A stretch of 64,000 bases of DNA from Acanthochlamys bracteata (lineage: Eukaryota; Streptophyta; Magnoliopsida; Pandanales; Velloziaceae). Made by a program: the position numbers and the translations under genes. The notes beneath the pieces are model-generated. The model was not told where the DNA came from, did no database searches, and worked only from the letters and a program-made list of their open reading frames with translations. The DNA lies in assembly GCA_019914995.1 (NCBI GenBank), contig CM034134.1, positions 4,162,463-4,226,462 of the forward strand. The letters are read 5' to 3'. This document shows positions 1 to 10,769 of the stretch, one piece after another; position 1 is the first letter of the stretch; every line of letters starts with the position of its first letter.

Positions 1-1460
1 AACTATCGACAACGCGATTACAATGCTCACTAATATAATTCTCTTTTTTTCTTTCTAAACAATTTTAGCCAAACACTTCTCGTTCTTCAAAACCAACCCC
101 CTTAGAGTTGTAGTTGAGTGAAAAAAATTACTATAAACAGAATTCATACCTTCAAATCGCCCTGTAGTGTTCATGCCAGCATAGAAGGTGTCTAAGTGAT
201 AAACCGAAACCCACTTTTTTCTAATTTCATACATTCCTTGGAGCCGTTCATTCTCTTGCAAGTTATAGTTACATACCAATTCCTCCCATCTCATTTCAAA
301 AGAACTAAGATTATAACTTTCCCGAATACACATTTTGATATCTTTTTTGAACTTTGATTTCTTGAAATAAATGTGTGGTAGCTTTTCAGGAAATTTCTTC
401 AACACATGCCATAAACAAAACCGATGTCAAGTGTTTTGAAATAACTTTTCAACTGCTGCAGTTATAGCTCTGTCTTGATCTGTGATTATAGAAAATGGAG
501 CATGCCCGTCTATAGCTGCACGCCATGCTGAAAAAGCCACTAAAAAGACTCTTCCGTCTCATCCAAAAGTAATGCACATCCAAACTGAATTGACTGCAGA
601 TGGTGGTTAACTCCGGTAAATGGTGCAAATGGCAATTCATATACATTCTTACGATATGTTGTGTCAAAAAATTACACATCACCAAAATACTGAAATTGCA
701 GACGAGATCGACCATCTATCCAGAAAAAATTTATTGCCCTTATTTCGCTATCCATTTGGATTGCATAAAAAGCAATGTGGATCTTTTATACTCTTTCCCT
801 TAAAAAAATCTAGTGCTGCAATGGCATCTCCTCTAATAGGTTTTTTGTACTCCTTAGATGGTCTCAAGTGATTCCAACAATCTCTATCATCGAAGCCATT
901 ATGCGGTCCGTCGAGTATATCCGCAACTTTACTCACTGGAATGCCTTCATCACGAAAGAAGTCAATTAATATCTTAGCTGTAGTTGGCATATGTCTACAA
1001 ACAGGTATACGCATCCTCTTCGATGGACTAACTAGATTGTGATTGTGACCCTCAGTATACTGCGTCACCTTCCACAATCCAGTAATAGCTTTTTTGCCAC
1101 CTTCACTTTTGCCGGACATTCACATTTGCCTTTATTTCTTTTTCTCTTCTGTTTTACTAATGCATCTAGCCCATCATATGTTTTGTTCTTGTTATAGTCT
1201 CTATAATTTCCAAATTTGTAACAAGTCATTAGACAACTAGTGACTTTATCGGAATTTGAATTTCTTTTTTGTGTACTTCGGATAACGGGACTAAACCCGT
1301 TTGTTTTTCCATAATATATATACATTTCTTTTGCAGCTTGAAGACTTGGAAAAATCATCCCTAAAGAAGGCGACTTTTCTTGCTCTGTTGTAATGTCTGG
1401 AGTTGAAGCAGAACAGCTGGCTTTATCTGTTTTATATGCATTCTCGGTGGAATGGGCCAT
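1..1460 (-). pseudogene. FAR1-RELATED SEQUENCE / MULE-type transposase-like pseudogene, 3' part beyond the window
   Basis: Read on the minus strand this is a FHY3/FAR1-family protein, a group of plant light-signalling transcription factors derived from Mutator-like transposases. A start codon lies at 1458-1460. In order there are the FAR1 DNA-binding domain (about 1380-1030, with CPAKVK and the GHNHNLVSPSKR stretch), then the MULE transposase core with DTTY at about 660, GVNHH near 600, DETEES near 560, ITDQD near 480 and CLWHVLKK near 400, and the later FYAGMNTT segment near 180. The frame changes near 1100 and again near 770. An in-frame stop sits at 672-674 beside the first catalytic aspartate, there are further frame changes between about 560 and 400, and a stop lies at 55-57 followed by a frame change. 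The homology (ISEHCNRVVDS) runs off the left edge. A dead FRS gene and a dead MULE transposase cannot be told apart here. Confidence 0.82.
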
Positions 1461-2330
1461 GGAAAGAACAAAGAGCTTTGTAATTCTGAAAACAGTGAGT
1501 TTGCTTTGTTGTAATGAAATAAAATTTCTTTCCTGTGTCTGATAAAGAGAGAATTATAGTAAAGAGTTTGGTTGTGCAGCTGCTTATTAGACAGATAGAA
1601 AGAAAGAAAGGAAATTGCGGGGAGAATGGTGTATGGGCGGGAAGCATGGAAGTTACCGAGAGAGTATGGAGCAGGTCACAGCAAGAAAAATTTAGAGGAC
1701 CAGAACATCTATACGATCAGAAAATTTTGGAGGACCGGAAGAACTAACCAAAAAAAAAAAAAATTCAATCTTCGCAAGATAGAAAAGCTAACCAATGTAA
1801 TTACTATCGTCACTAAAAATTTAAATCCCAATTTCAACAAAATCAACCGAAAAAAATTTCAGCGAAATCAACTGAATCAACAAAAATGAAATCATTGAAA
1901 AAATTCAAGAAAGAAGAGATTAAACGAAAATCCGGAAACAGATCAAGAATTTGAGGGAAGTTTAAGCAAATTCATGAAAGAAATCGAAGAGGGGGAGATC
2001 AGATGTCGGCGTCGTCGTCGAGGCTGAGATCGGATTTCTTCGTCTGCAAGGACAAAGAAATCTGCTCGGAGATAGGGAGAGAGATTTCGAGGCGGCGACG
2101 AGAGCAGCTCGGGAGAGAGACTTACGAGCTCGCGAGAGAGATTGGAGCTCGGGAGAGAGATTTCAAAGATAGAAATGAAAACGAGTGAGCTGATCGGGGG
2201 AGTGCGATCGCGTGAAACACGCGATCGCTTACGCTGATCACTGCCGCTCATCAGGCACGATGAAATCCTAGCCGTTCGATCAAGGATGGGAGTATAGGAG
2301 TGTCTACAGTTGGAGGAGTGTATACATCCT
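1461..2330 (-). other. upstream leader/terminal region of the FAR1-like pseudogene
   Basis: No coding homology is visible. On the minus strand 2260-1943 is a C/T-rich, serine- and arginine-coding tract (GA-rich on the plus strand), which resembles a 5' leader. It is followed by an AT-rich stretch (1461-1900) that could be an intron before the ATG at 1460. The sharp change near 2330 to an AT-rich tract could be the outer end of a MULE, but its partner end lies outside the window. Confidence 0.35.
2204..2228. repeat. perfect 11-bp inverted repeat with 3-nt loop
   Basis: GCGATCGCGTG, then AAA, then CACGCGATCGC. The two arms are exactly complementary. The hairpin lies in the leader-like region of the FAR1 pseudogene and contains two copies of the palindrome GCGATCGC. 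Confidence 0.9.
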
Positions 2331-2769
2331 CCCCCTATATATATATACTATATGTTCAATTATCCATAAATATGTGATGCCTATATTGGCATTATGTTAA
2401 ATATTTTATTTTATTATGGATAATTGTAGTTTATGATTATAAGACATTTTGAATAATCTAAAGGTTGATTGGTAGTTCTTATATTTAATAAACATGACGT
2501 GGTGATTAATATTTTTATTAAAATTATTTTGTATATCTAAAGATAGCAAATATATCTATTTTGAATATTTTTAATTATCAAATTAGCTAAAATTTTGTTT
2601 TAGCATCATTATTGTTTATATTGTATGTTGTTTCACCAAAGGAGAACTTCATTATACATTTATTGCTTAAATTAATTGTTTGAATCTGTATTATGTAATC
2701 ATATGTTTGAAATTCAAATCATTAATTTACAAGCATTTATTAATTTTGTAGCATCTATTCCTGTTTCTT
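2331..2769. other. AT-rich stretch without recognised gene
   Basis: It starts with a short TA run (about 2335-2350) and is very AT-rich up to the first gag homology. It may hold the decayed 5' end or LTR of the copia element that follows, but no LTR boundary could be fixed. Confidence 0.4.
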
Positions 2770-3576
2770 TGCATTCACATTCAACGATTGTATCACTATT
2801 CAACGGACTTAATTTTTTTGATTAGTGTGAGCAAGCTTAGTTTCAATTAGGTGTACTAGATCTTGATTTGCACTTTTAACTGAAATACCCGCTGATGAAG
2901 AAAGATCTTTCCATAATGTTTGAGAAAAATCAAACAGACTAAACTTAATGTTTATGTAAATGATTATTCCGAAAAATATTAAGTCAACTCTTAGTAACAC
3001 TGAAAGTGCTAAGGAATTTATGAAATTTGTGGACGAGCGTTCCCAAACAGCTGATAAGTCACTTGTTCGGACACTTATGGGTACATTTACCACCATAAAA
3101 CTTGATGGTTCTCGTACTATGCATGAGCATATTATTGAAATGTCAAAAATTGCAGCAAGATTAAAATTCTTAGGAATTAATATGGTCCATTCCGAATGAA
3201 TTATAATACAATGAAGGACAAATAGAATATGAATGAATTGCATAGTATACTTGTGTAAGAGGACGCAAGACGAACTTGGGAACTCATTCCGTTCTTTTCA
3301 TTAAGCGTTAAGAAGCTGGAAAGAAAGCCGGAAGAACGAATGGAAAGGAAGCACAAAGACACTGAAGACAAATGGATCTTTCACTTCATTCCATAAGAAA
3401 AAACGTAAAGATGACACGTGCTGATTTTGTAAGAAACCTGAACACTATCAGAAAGATTGCCTGAAGGTTAAGGCTTGGTTCGAAAAGAAAGGTAAGCATT
3501 ACCCTTGTATATGTTACGAATCAAATTTATCTAAAGTTCCTTATAGTACTTGATTGATTGATTTCGGATGTACCGC
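2770..3576 (+). mobile_element. Ty1/copia remnant, left part (gag to start of protease)
   Basis: The plus-strand translation shows copia gag sequence: FNGLNF near 2795, LGVLDLDL near 2850, ESAKEFMKFVDERSQTADKS at 3003-3062 and SRTMHEHIIEMSKIAARLK near 3115. A basic, lysine-rich tract follows, and the protease begins near 3560 with the D-[SG]-G-C-T-A-H type motif. The element is interrupted exactly there by a gypsy insertion and resumes at 15024. It is old and heavily broken (more than twenty breaks over both parts). Confidence 0.8.
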
Positions 3577-3581
3577 TCACG

Positions 3582-4162
3582 TGATACAGCTTAAGATTAA
3601 ACTACAAGAGAAACTAGGAAGATACTAGTAAAATTAAGTAAACAACTTATTTCATTGCTCCTCTTTTCTCCTACATCTACACCTATTTATAAGTATAGTG
3701 TTTATAAACTAGAATTCCACTTGACGGACATCTCCTCAATCAAACACACTTTGAAAATACTTAAAAACACCTAAGAGTCCCTATTGGACTCAAATATCTA
3801 AACACTTAGTAACGTTCTGGCATGCTTAGGCATTTTTCAAAACTGCTCGAGCAAAATCATTTGGCGCCCGAGCACGTTTCTAAAAGTGCCCGAGCACATT
3901 AATTGGTGCCAGGACACTTTCAAAAAGTGTCATGGGAGCTCTGTTTTGCACCCAGGCCAGTCAACTGGCCAGGATGCTCTTGGAGGCAACCTTTGTATTT
4001 TTTTTTCAAGTCCTGCACCCTATGCAGGACTGACATGACCTCGCTGGTCTCCGGCTCCGGCGGGGCAGCCTTCGATCATCATCTCCGGTGAGCTCTAAAC
4101 CATCTCTAGTAGTTTCTTCCTTATTTCTTTGTCCATCATCATCATCTTCCTTACTTGTATCA
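3582..4162 (-). repeat. 3' LTR of the gypsy element
   Basis: 581 bp, TGATAC...TGTATCA, homologous along its whole length to 14437-15018 with about 10% differences. It holds repeated GCCCGAGCAC-like words around 3865-3900. The preceding 5 bp, TCACG, is the left target duplication. Confidence 0.9.
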
Positions 4163-7100
4163 TTCTGTACACCTTGAAACTTGGCATCGTCCTCAAGACC
4201 GGGCAACACAACAAGCGATCGGCCACCCTAGAGAATACTTCGGTAGGGACGCGGTGAGCATCTTTGGGTAGAGATACATGGAACACTAGGTGAATGCGAG
4301 TTGATGGGGGAAGGTCCAACCGATATGCTGCTGGCCCAACTGTTTCTATGATAGAAAAAGGTCCAAATACTTGAACAAAAGCTTGTGATTCCTCCTCTCT
4401 GCCAAAGAAGACTAGCGATGAGGTCTCAGCCGGAGGAAAACACGATCCCCAATGTCATACACCTTCTCCCTTCTATGGCTGTCCGCATACTATTTCATCC
4501 TATTTTGGGTATGAGGAAGATGCATCCGTAATTCTCGAAGAATGCTGTCCCGTTCGTGTAATTGAACCCCATGTGCATCTGTTCGGATAGAGCCACTAGG
4601 AAATGAAATCAGAGATGGAGGTGGGACGCCACAAACAGCTTCGAAAGGGGTGGTTTTGGTAGCCGAATGGGTGCTAGTATTATAGGAATACTCAGCCCAG
4701 TGCAGCACTCCATCCAGCGCTGGGGATGATCACCGACAAAGCACCAAAGATAAGTTTCCAATCCCCGGTTAACAACTTCAGATTGCCCGTCCGTCTGCGG
4801 GTGATAGGCCGTGCTCATATGTAATGCTGTCCCTTGGAGTTGATGCAATTCCTTCCAAAATTTGCTAAGAAAGATCGAATCTCTGCAGATACAATTGTTG
4901 CTGGGCAGCCATGTAGACGCACAATTTCTTTGGCAAAAGTATTTGCAATCTCCACAGCAGTGTATGGATGCTTAATAGGAATAAAATGAGCATACTTAGA
5001 GAGCCTATCCACTACCACAAAACTAACGTCCTTATCTCTTGAATGTGGCAGCCCTTGAATGAAATCCATGGCTATGTCAGTGAGGGGAGTCGCCTTAATT
5101 CCGTAGTCCTTGACGAACACCTGTAATATCCAGTGAGCCCCAAAAAGCCATGCAGTTCAGTAGGTATAGATGGGGCTAGCCAGTCCAGCATTGCCTTGAC
5201 CTTTTCAGGATCAGCTGATATTCCTTTATTGGACACAATATGCCCTAAGTAGTCTAGCTGCCTACACCAAACCGACATTTGGCTATGTTAGCACATAGTC
5301 TCTCCTTCTGTAAAACAGCCAGCACGTCACTCAAATGCCCCAAATGCTCCTGCCATGACCTGCTATACACAAGTATGTCATCAAAGAAAACTAGCACAAA
5401 TTTTCTTAGGTAAGGCCGAAAAACCTCGTTCATTAGAGATTGGAATGTTGCCGAGGCATTGGTCAATCCAAAGGGCATAACTAAAAATTCGTAGTGTCTG
5501 TCGTGTGTTCTAAATGCCGTCTTGTGGACGTCTTCTTCCTGCACATGAATTTGGAAAAGTACCTCGCCCTATGTAACTCATCTAGCAGCTCGTCAATAAC
5601 TGGAATAGGGAATTTATCGTTCACCGTAATCTCCTTAAGCGCCCTATAATCAACACAAAACCTCCACGATCCATCCTTCTTTTTGACAAGCAATACAGTG
5701 GAGGAACAAGCCGAGCTGCTTGGCCGAATAATCTCTTCTGCGAGCATTTCAGCTACTGCCCTTTCAATATCTGTCTTTTGCACGAAGGGGTACCTGTAGG
5801 GTCTAGTATTCGCTGGTGCAACTCCCGATTTGAGGGGAATCCCATGATCTTGAATTCTTTTGGGAGGTAGGCCATGATGTGGTTGAAAAACTCTTGCAAA
5901 CCGAGCTAAAAGGGACTGCAATTCAGCTGGCAGTGGTTCAGTGCTACTCGGGCTCCCTTCCTTGGTGTTTTCTACTGCCATTAGGCGTACCGAGTACAGC
6001 GAGCTTCGTGGGCACAAGCTTGTGAGCTGAGAAACCTTTTCGCTTCTAATGCCCGTCAATACGAACTCCTGAAATCGCATCTCAGATTTACACCAGTCGG
6101 ATATCACCTCGCCTAAGCTCTCAAGCCATTGTATTCCCAGGATCAAATCCATCCCTCCCAAGGCAAAATGGGTAGGCTTTGACCACTAGTTCCACGTTCT
6201 GAACTGATAGGAGAATATTCCTGTGCATAACTTCTATTGAATGGGTGCTGCGATCTGCTAGTTCAACCTTCAGTGGTCTGACGGGAGTGGCCGCCATTTT
6301 AAGTGTTTTGCCAAAGTGTAAGAGATGAAATTGTGGGTGCTACCTGAGTCAATCAGGAGGAACACCTATTGTCTCTTGACTTTTCCCACAACTCATAGGG
6401 TTTGAGGGCCTAGCATTCCATTCATCGCACTCAGTGATATTGCGGCATCTTCTATCAACTCCTCTTTCTCTAGGCTGTCCTCATTGATTTTGATTTCGTC
6501 TGCACAAGAGACCTCAATGGAGTATAAGCGTGCTACGCATTTATGTCCAGGTACATACCTATCATCACAGTAGAAGCATAACCCTTTTGTGCGTCGGGAG
6601 TTTATCTCAGCAACTGACAACTTAGAACTCCTTGAATGGGCGATCTGCCTGGTCACTAGAGCATTCTGTTGGTTATTTGCACTCCCACTTGCTGCCCAGG
6701 CGCTTATAAAATTTGATGCTGGAGTTCTATGAACTGCACCCTTCTCTGTTCTAGTGCTGGTTGAGACTGAAGATGTTTTGAAGTCATACATCTTAGCCAG
6801 CATGTATGCTGTCTGCAAATATTGTGGACGGGCAGCCATGACATCCATGGCTAGCTTGTGGTTTAATCCTCCACAAAATCATCCAATCAAATCCTGCTCC
6901 GTGGTATAAGGGACACGCACCCGGAGTTCTTCGAAAGCCTCTAGGTAATCCCCAATGGGCCCCCTTTGCTTGAGTTGCTGTCGGGAGAAGCTGGGGTTGC
7001 CAAATGCGTTTGGCCCGAACCTTAGGATAATTGCATCCTTAAGTTCTTCCCACATATGTTGGGAATGGTCTTGTTCAAAACTTTAGTACCAACTTTTGCT

Positions 7101-7829
7101 TCATCTTGCAAATACATGGTAGCTATGTTAACTCGATCCCAATGAGGGGTATGATAATACCTGAAGTACTTGTCCGCCGAAAAGATCCATCCGTTAGGTT
7201 TCGTCCCACTGAAATAAGGAAACTTGTGTTTTTCTCTGCTTCTTGTGTTGAATTGTTCCCAAGGTTGCTATTGATTGGATTGGCCCCATCTTTGATGCAT
7301 GGAGTTGTAGCTGGAGAAGCTTGGTTGATTTCCAGATGCTGAGTAATGGTTCGGAATCCTAGAATTAGGTGGATGCTCCACTGTCTGCTGTTTAGCAACC
7401 AAGGGAGTTGGGGTGGCTATTTGGTTTGTTCTTGTTTGATTATAAGGGTTTTCCTAGAACAAGGGATTTTGATAGGGCAATTAGAGGCTTGTTTGTTGTG
7501 TAGTGGATGGCATATGGTTTTTGCTTGTGGTGGGGATTTCCCCCAAATTTTGTTTGGAGTTGGACTCAGCCTTCTCCCACTGCTTGTTGTTAGGGCTGGA
7601 ATTTTTATTTTGGTTCAATTCCAAGTAGGTTTTCAACAACATGGGAATCTCCAGAAGTTGTTCCAGAATATTGGTCATGCATCGCATCTCATCTCGTAGT
7701 GTAGGTTTTTCTTCTATTTAAACTGATTTGGGGGACTTGGGATTTGGTATGATGTCTCCCATGGTAATGGTTGGCGTAGGTGTTTTTGGAGAGTTTGGTG
7801 AAGTACATCGATGATTCTTCATGGAACTT
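4163..7829 (-). mobile_element. gypsy internal region: gag, protease, RT, RNase H scrap, integrase (fossil)
   Basis: Minus-strand order from high to low coordinates. Gag comes first (7400-6393), including a W-x-S-A-D-K-Y-F segment near 7175 and the knuckle CFYCDDRYVPGHKC at about 6580-6540. The protease region follows (6400-6100). RT runs from about 5760 to 5250, with [14 protein letters not shown], the FFDDILVYS active-site block near 5380 and [14 protein letters not shown] near 5450. Integrase is at 5120-4490 ([18 protein letters not shown] near 4990, [15 protein letters not shown] near 4780), and its C-terminal VFHVSLPKD lies near 4280. The knuckle form and the VFHVS motif fit chromoviruses of Reina-like size. 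The element is broken in at least eight places. Confidence 0.85.
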
Positions 7830-7841
7830 GCTCTGGTACCA
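7830..7841 (-). promoter_or_regulatory. primer binding site, inner copy (tRNA-Met type)
   Basis: Minus-strand TGGTACCAGAGC lies three bases inside the LTR end at 7845. It differs by one base from the usual initiator tRNA-Met site TGGTATCAGAGC. The same sequence occurs in the second copy at 14422-14433. Confidence 0.75.
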
Positions 7842-7844
7842 AGT

Positions 7845-7993
7845 TGATACACCTTAAGATTAAACTACAAGAGAAACTAGGAAGATACTTGTAAAATTAA
7901 GTAAAATAACTTATTTCATTCCTCCTCTTTTCTCCTACCTCTAGACCTATTTATAAGTGTAGTGTTTATACATAACCAGGATTCCACTTGATG
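7845..7993 (-). repeat. partial inner LTR of the gypsy element
   Basis: 149 bp matching the primer-site-proximal end of the 5' LTR at 14437-14586 almost perfectly (about two differences). It is clearly closer to that LTR than to the 3' LTR at 3582. It stops where pararetrovirus RNase H sequence begins. It is the left arm of the direct repeat flanking the virus. Confidence 0.88.
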
Positions 7994-8130
7994 GTATAAG
8001 AATCGAAATAGAGCATATAAAAGGTAAAGATAATAGATTAGCTGACATTTTAAGTAGATTTCTAACTCCTTTCATTTCTACAGATGCAGCCTCCTCCACG
8101 ATTCATTCCTCCTCAAGTAGCAAGACTTAG
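7994..8130 (+). pseudogene. pararetrovirus pol, C-terminal end of RNase H
   Basis: The plus frame shows EHIKGKDNRLADILSR at 8011-8058, the usual end of a caulimovirid RNase H. It closes with a stop at 8128-8130 and overlaps the start of the next frame (ATG 8084) by about 47 nt in a different frame, the compact arrangement expected of a viral genome. Only this tail of the domain is present here. Another pol piece, from RT, lies inverted at 12835-13186. Confidence 0.82.
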
Positions 8131-9379
8131 TGCTCAGAACCAGAACAATGTAGCCAGACCTAGTTTACAGACTCCACTGCCCAACAATTTAGAAAAGTTA
8201 TATTTTGGTAAACATGAACTTTTATGTTTTCCCCCTAGTAATATCTCTTTTAGACCTTTAGATAAGCAAGAACAGAATATCTCTAAAGATCAACAATGTT
8301 TATTAGATAATCTTTGGCAATCATTTCAAAAGAATGATCAGCGATATTTCTTAGCAAGCATGAATGCACTTACTTTTCATTTTTCTCATGAAAGAAGAAA
8401 TTTCTCTTTTTATGTTATTTTTAGAGGAAGACTACCTGGAGTTTTTCATACATGGTTAGAAGTTTTAGATAGTATTAGAGATTTTCCCAATGCATTATAT
8501 AAAGGGTTTAATCATTTCACAGAAGCATTAGATGTTGCACGAGAACGCATTGGCATAAACTTTTATTTATCTCCTTCTTTGAGAACCGCACAGATAGACC
8601 CTCAGAACTCTTACAAGATAGCCAAAGATACTCCAGAAAAAATTATATTTTGTGACCACTGCAATGTTCTAGCAGACACTGTTAAAAAGCTTAATGAAAC
8701 AGTTGCTCTTTTAAGACAAGAAAAACTCAAGCTCTTAGACAAACAAGCAGATTTAGAGAGACTCCTTATTCAGCTAAGGTTGGATTACATCCAACAAACC
8801 TCCAAACCTGCTGTGGAGAATAAAAGTATTGCAGGAAAAGCAGCTACTCTTGCTGAGAAAAGAGTAGAAACAGCATTCACTTGTGCTGAGAAACAAGTGA
8901 CTAGCCCGGTTCTACCGGTGACCGGTAAAGGCATATCAAATCCGGAGATCCCTGGCAATTTGGGAAAAATTGCATTATCAGGTTTTCATCAAGGAACATG
9001 CAGTACAAAGAACAAAGAACCAATTACAGAAGAACGTAGTGGGATACTGAACAATTCCCAGAAATTGAATTCAGAACGTGATAGTATACAGATTATTCCT
9101 ACACATATGTATAATGTTAGACCCAGAAGAACTTTATTAAGAAAAAGAGAATTCAAGAAACTTATTGAAGAAACTATTAAAGATTTATCTATCTTTAAGA
9201 ACATTTCTAATCCTATGGACTGTGAAAAAGAGTATAAAGGAACAACTAGTTCAGAATCAGAATCAACAACAGAAAGCCTTATCCCCTACTCAGCAATGGA
9301 CGAGAGATGTGCAGACATAGACAACCTTTCACATCCCGACAGTGAAAGAGGACTTGGATCAGAACACTCTAGCATCTAG
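8084..9379 (+). CDS. viroplasmin/translational transactivator-like frame of the pararetrovirus
   Basis: This is an open 431-codon frame of viral origin. Residues about 108-157 form a caulimovirus viroplasmin domain, with YVIFRGRLPGVFHTW and later YKGFNHFTEALDVARE. In virus relatives this protein builds the inclusion body and promotes translation of polycistronic RNA, and the fold also occurs at the N-terminus of some RNases H. Residues about 200-238 show heptad-spaced leucines, so a coiled coil is likely. The N-terminus is proline-rich, and the C-terminal third is serine- and glutamate-rich and looks disordered. It overlaps the pol end upstream and is followed by the intergenic region. The frame is uninterrupted, but there is no evidence that it is expressed. 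Confidence 0.85.
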   Translation: MQPPPRFIPPQVARLSAQNQNNVARPSLQTPLPNNLEKLYFGKHELLCFPPSNISFRPLDKQEQNISKDQQCLLDNLWQSFQKNDQRYFLASMNALTFHFSHERRNFSFYVIFRGRLPGVFHTWLEVLDSIRDFPNALYKGFNHFTEALDVARERIGINFYLSPSLRTAQIDPQNSYKIAKDTPEKIIFCDHCNVLADTVKKLNETVALLRQEKLKLLDKQADLERLLIQLRLDYIQQTSKPAVENKSIAGKAATLAEKRVETAFTCAEKQVTSPVLPVTGKGISNPEIPGNLGKIALSGFHQGTCSTKNKEPITEERSGILNNSQKLNSERDSIQIIPTHMYNVRPRRTLLRKREFKKLIEETIKDLSIFKNISNPMDCEKEYKGTTSSESESTTESLIPYSAMDERCADIDNLSHPDSERGLGSEHSSI

Positions 9380-9797
9380 AAAGATTTAAGATCCAGATGG
9401 AGACAGGCTACCTAATGAAAGCGACAACAACGGTAATTAACCACACTACGGTTAGTTAACTTTAGTTTACTAACTATAGTTTGTATACCCTAGTTATATT
9501 TTAACTAGGGTTAAGTTTAGTTTCTTTTCTATAAATATGTGCAAAGTTTGTAAGTTGAGGGCATCGGTCTTTAAGATCTGAAGCTCTCCTGTGTGTATGC
9601 TCTCAAGTTTGTGCTTTCAAGTGTGTGCTCTCAAGTTCTTCTTATAAGTCCCTTTTCTTTTTAATAAAAGTTTTAGGGATTTCCTGAAAGGGAAACTCCC
9701 GAACGCTTTCTATTATGTTTTCTCTCCCAAAAATATTTTTGTTTTGAATGCATGAATATTTTATTGTTGTCCAAACTTTTTAACAAGTATTACAAAA
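9380..9797 (+). promoter_or_regulatory. pararetrovirus intergenic region with TATA box and poly(A) signal
   Basis: CTATAAAT lies at 9529-9536 and AATAAA at 9663-9668, about 130 nt apart. This is the spacing expected if both belong to the terminal redundancy of a pregenomic RNA starting near 9560. An imperfect repeat of CTCAAGT-type words fills 9600-9640. A clear tRNA-Met primer site was not found. The promoter role is inferred from position and motifs only. Confidence 0.6.
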
Positions 9798-10769
9798 GGA
9801 GTTCAACATTTAAAAATAGGAGTTAAAACCAGGGGTTATGAAGGAAAAATTGCAGGAAGCAATTTATTATTTTTAATAGTATTTATTGGAAGATTAACTA
9901 ACAATGGAAACATAAAATATAAATTAGAAATGGATGATGTTACTCAGTTAGTAAGTTCTAAAGGAATTAAAATGTTGAAAGCCAATAAAATAGATCCTAC
10001 AGAATTAGCTAGACGAGAATGGCTTTTAGATGAATTTCATCAAAAATCAAATATTCTTATTCCAGAAACTAGTATGATGTATAAAAATGCTAGAAATAGT
10101 ACGAGTGTTAGATTTACTGATTATAAATCAATTTCTACGTTAGAAGATAATGAAGCAGAAGAATGCATGAATGAATTTACAATAGTTTATGAAGATCCTA
10201 TAGTATTAGCATATCCAGAAAAAAGTATGGATACAATTAGAACTTTTGAAGACCTCTTAAGATTAGAAGTCTCTTGGAATTTAGATACAAATGAATATTT
10301 TTATTATGATTGTCAAAGGAATATTCGTAAAGGAAATTTAGCCGAAGATTGTATTCATTTTAAATTAAAAGAACGACATGATAAAATTAGAGAATTATGG
10401 GATAAAAGATTAGAAATATGGAGAATAAGAGAAAGATTTGTTCAGAAGATAAAAAGTGGAGAAGTAACTAAAGATTATATTCCACCCATAAAACAAAAAC
10501 TTTTAAATGCAGTGGCACCTCTAAAATTAGAATTAGAAAAAATGGAAGAATTAGATAATACATTTAGATTAAAATATTTTAGTAAAGACAAATTAGATTC
10601 AATTAGCGAAATTAGTCAAGTAGAACTTATGGAATCCACTCAATCTAGCCCAAAGATCAAAGAATTAGTCCATTCCAGAGAACTGAACCTACAACAGAAA
10701 ACTCAACGTATTATGAAAATTTACCTAGACGAACTATTGCATTACATGAGCAAGATTTTACAAATTTAA
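9798..10769 (+). pseudogene. pararetrovirus polyprotein: movement-protein tail and capsid N-terminal part
   Basis: One open stretch. It begins with GVQHLKIGVKTRGYEGK, typical of the C-terminal half of 30K-type caulimovirid movement proteins, and an internal methionine at 9930 follows in the same frame. Beyond about residue 60 the sequence is acidic and lysine-rich with no named domain, as in the linker before the capsid of badnavirus- and petuvirus-type polyproteins. Most of the movement protein is not present. The placement movement protein, then capsid, is seen directly; cleavage sites are unknown. Confidence 0.72.

Noticed and set aside
1432-1747. Short frames on both strands upstream of the FAR1-like start
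   Set aside because: No family resemblance; they lie in an AT-rich intron-like stretch and overlap each other.
2003-2188. Arginine/glutamate-rich plus-strand frame
   Set aside because: Produced by GA-rich simple sequence; the opposite strand gives an equally empty serine/arginine frame.
7106-7699. Plus-strand frames of 78 and 117 codons, repeated at 13622-14291
   Set aside because: They are antisense to gypsy gag and repeat only because the gypsy 5' region is duplicated.
8989-9204. Minus-strand 71-codon frame
   Set aside because: Shadow of the viroplasmin-like frame.
9380-9797. tRNA-Met primer site expected in the viral intergenic region
   Set aside because: No convincing TGGTATCAGAGC-like sequence was found on the coding strand.
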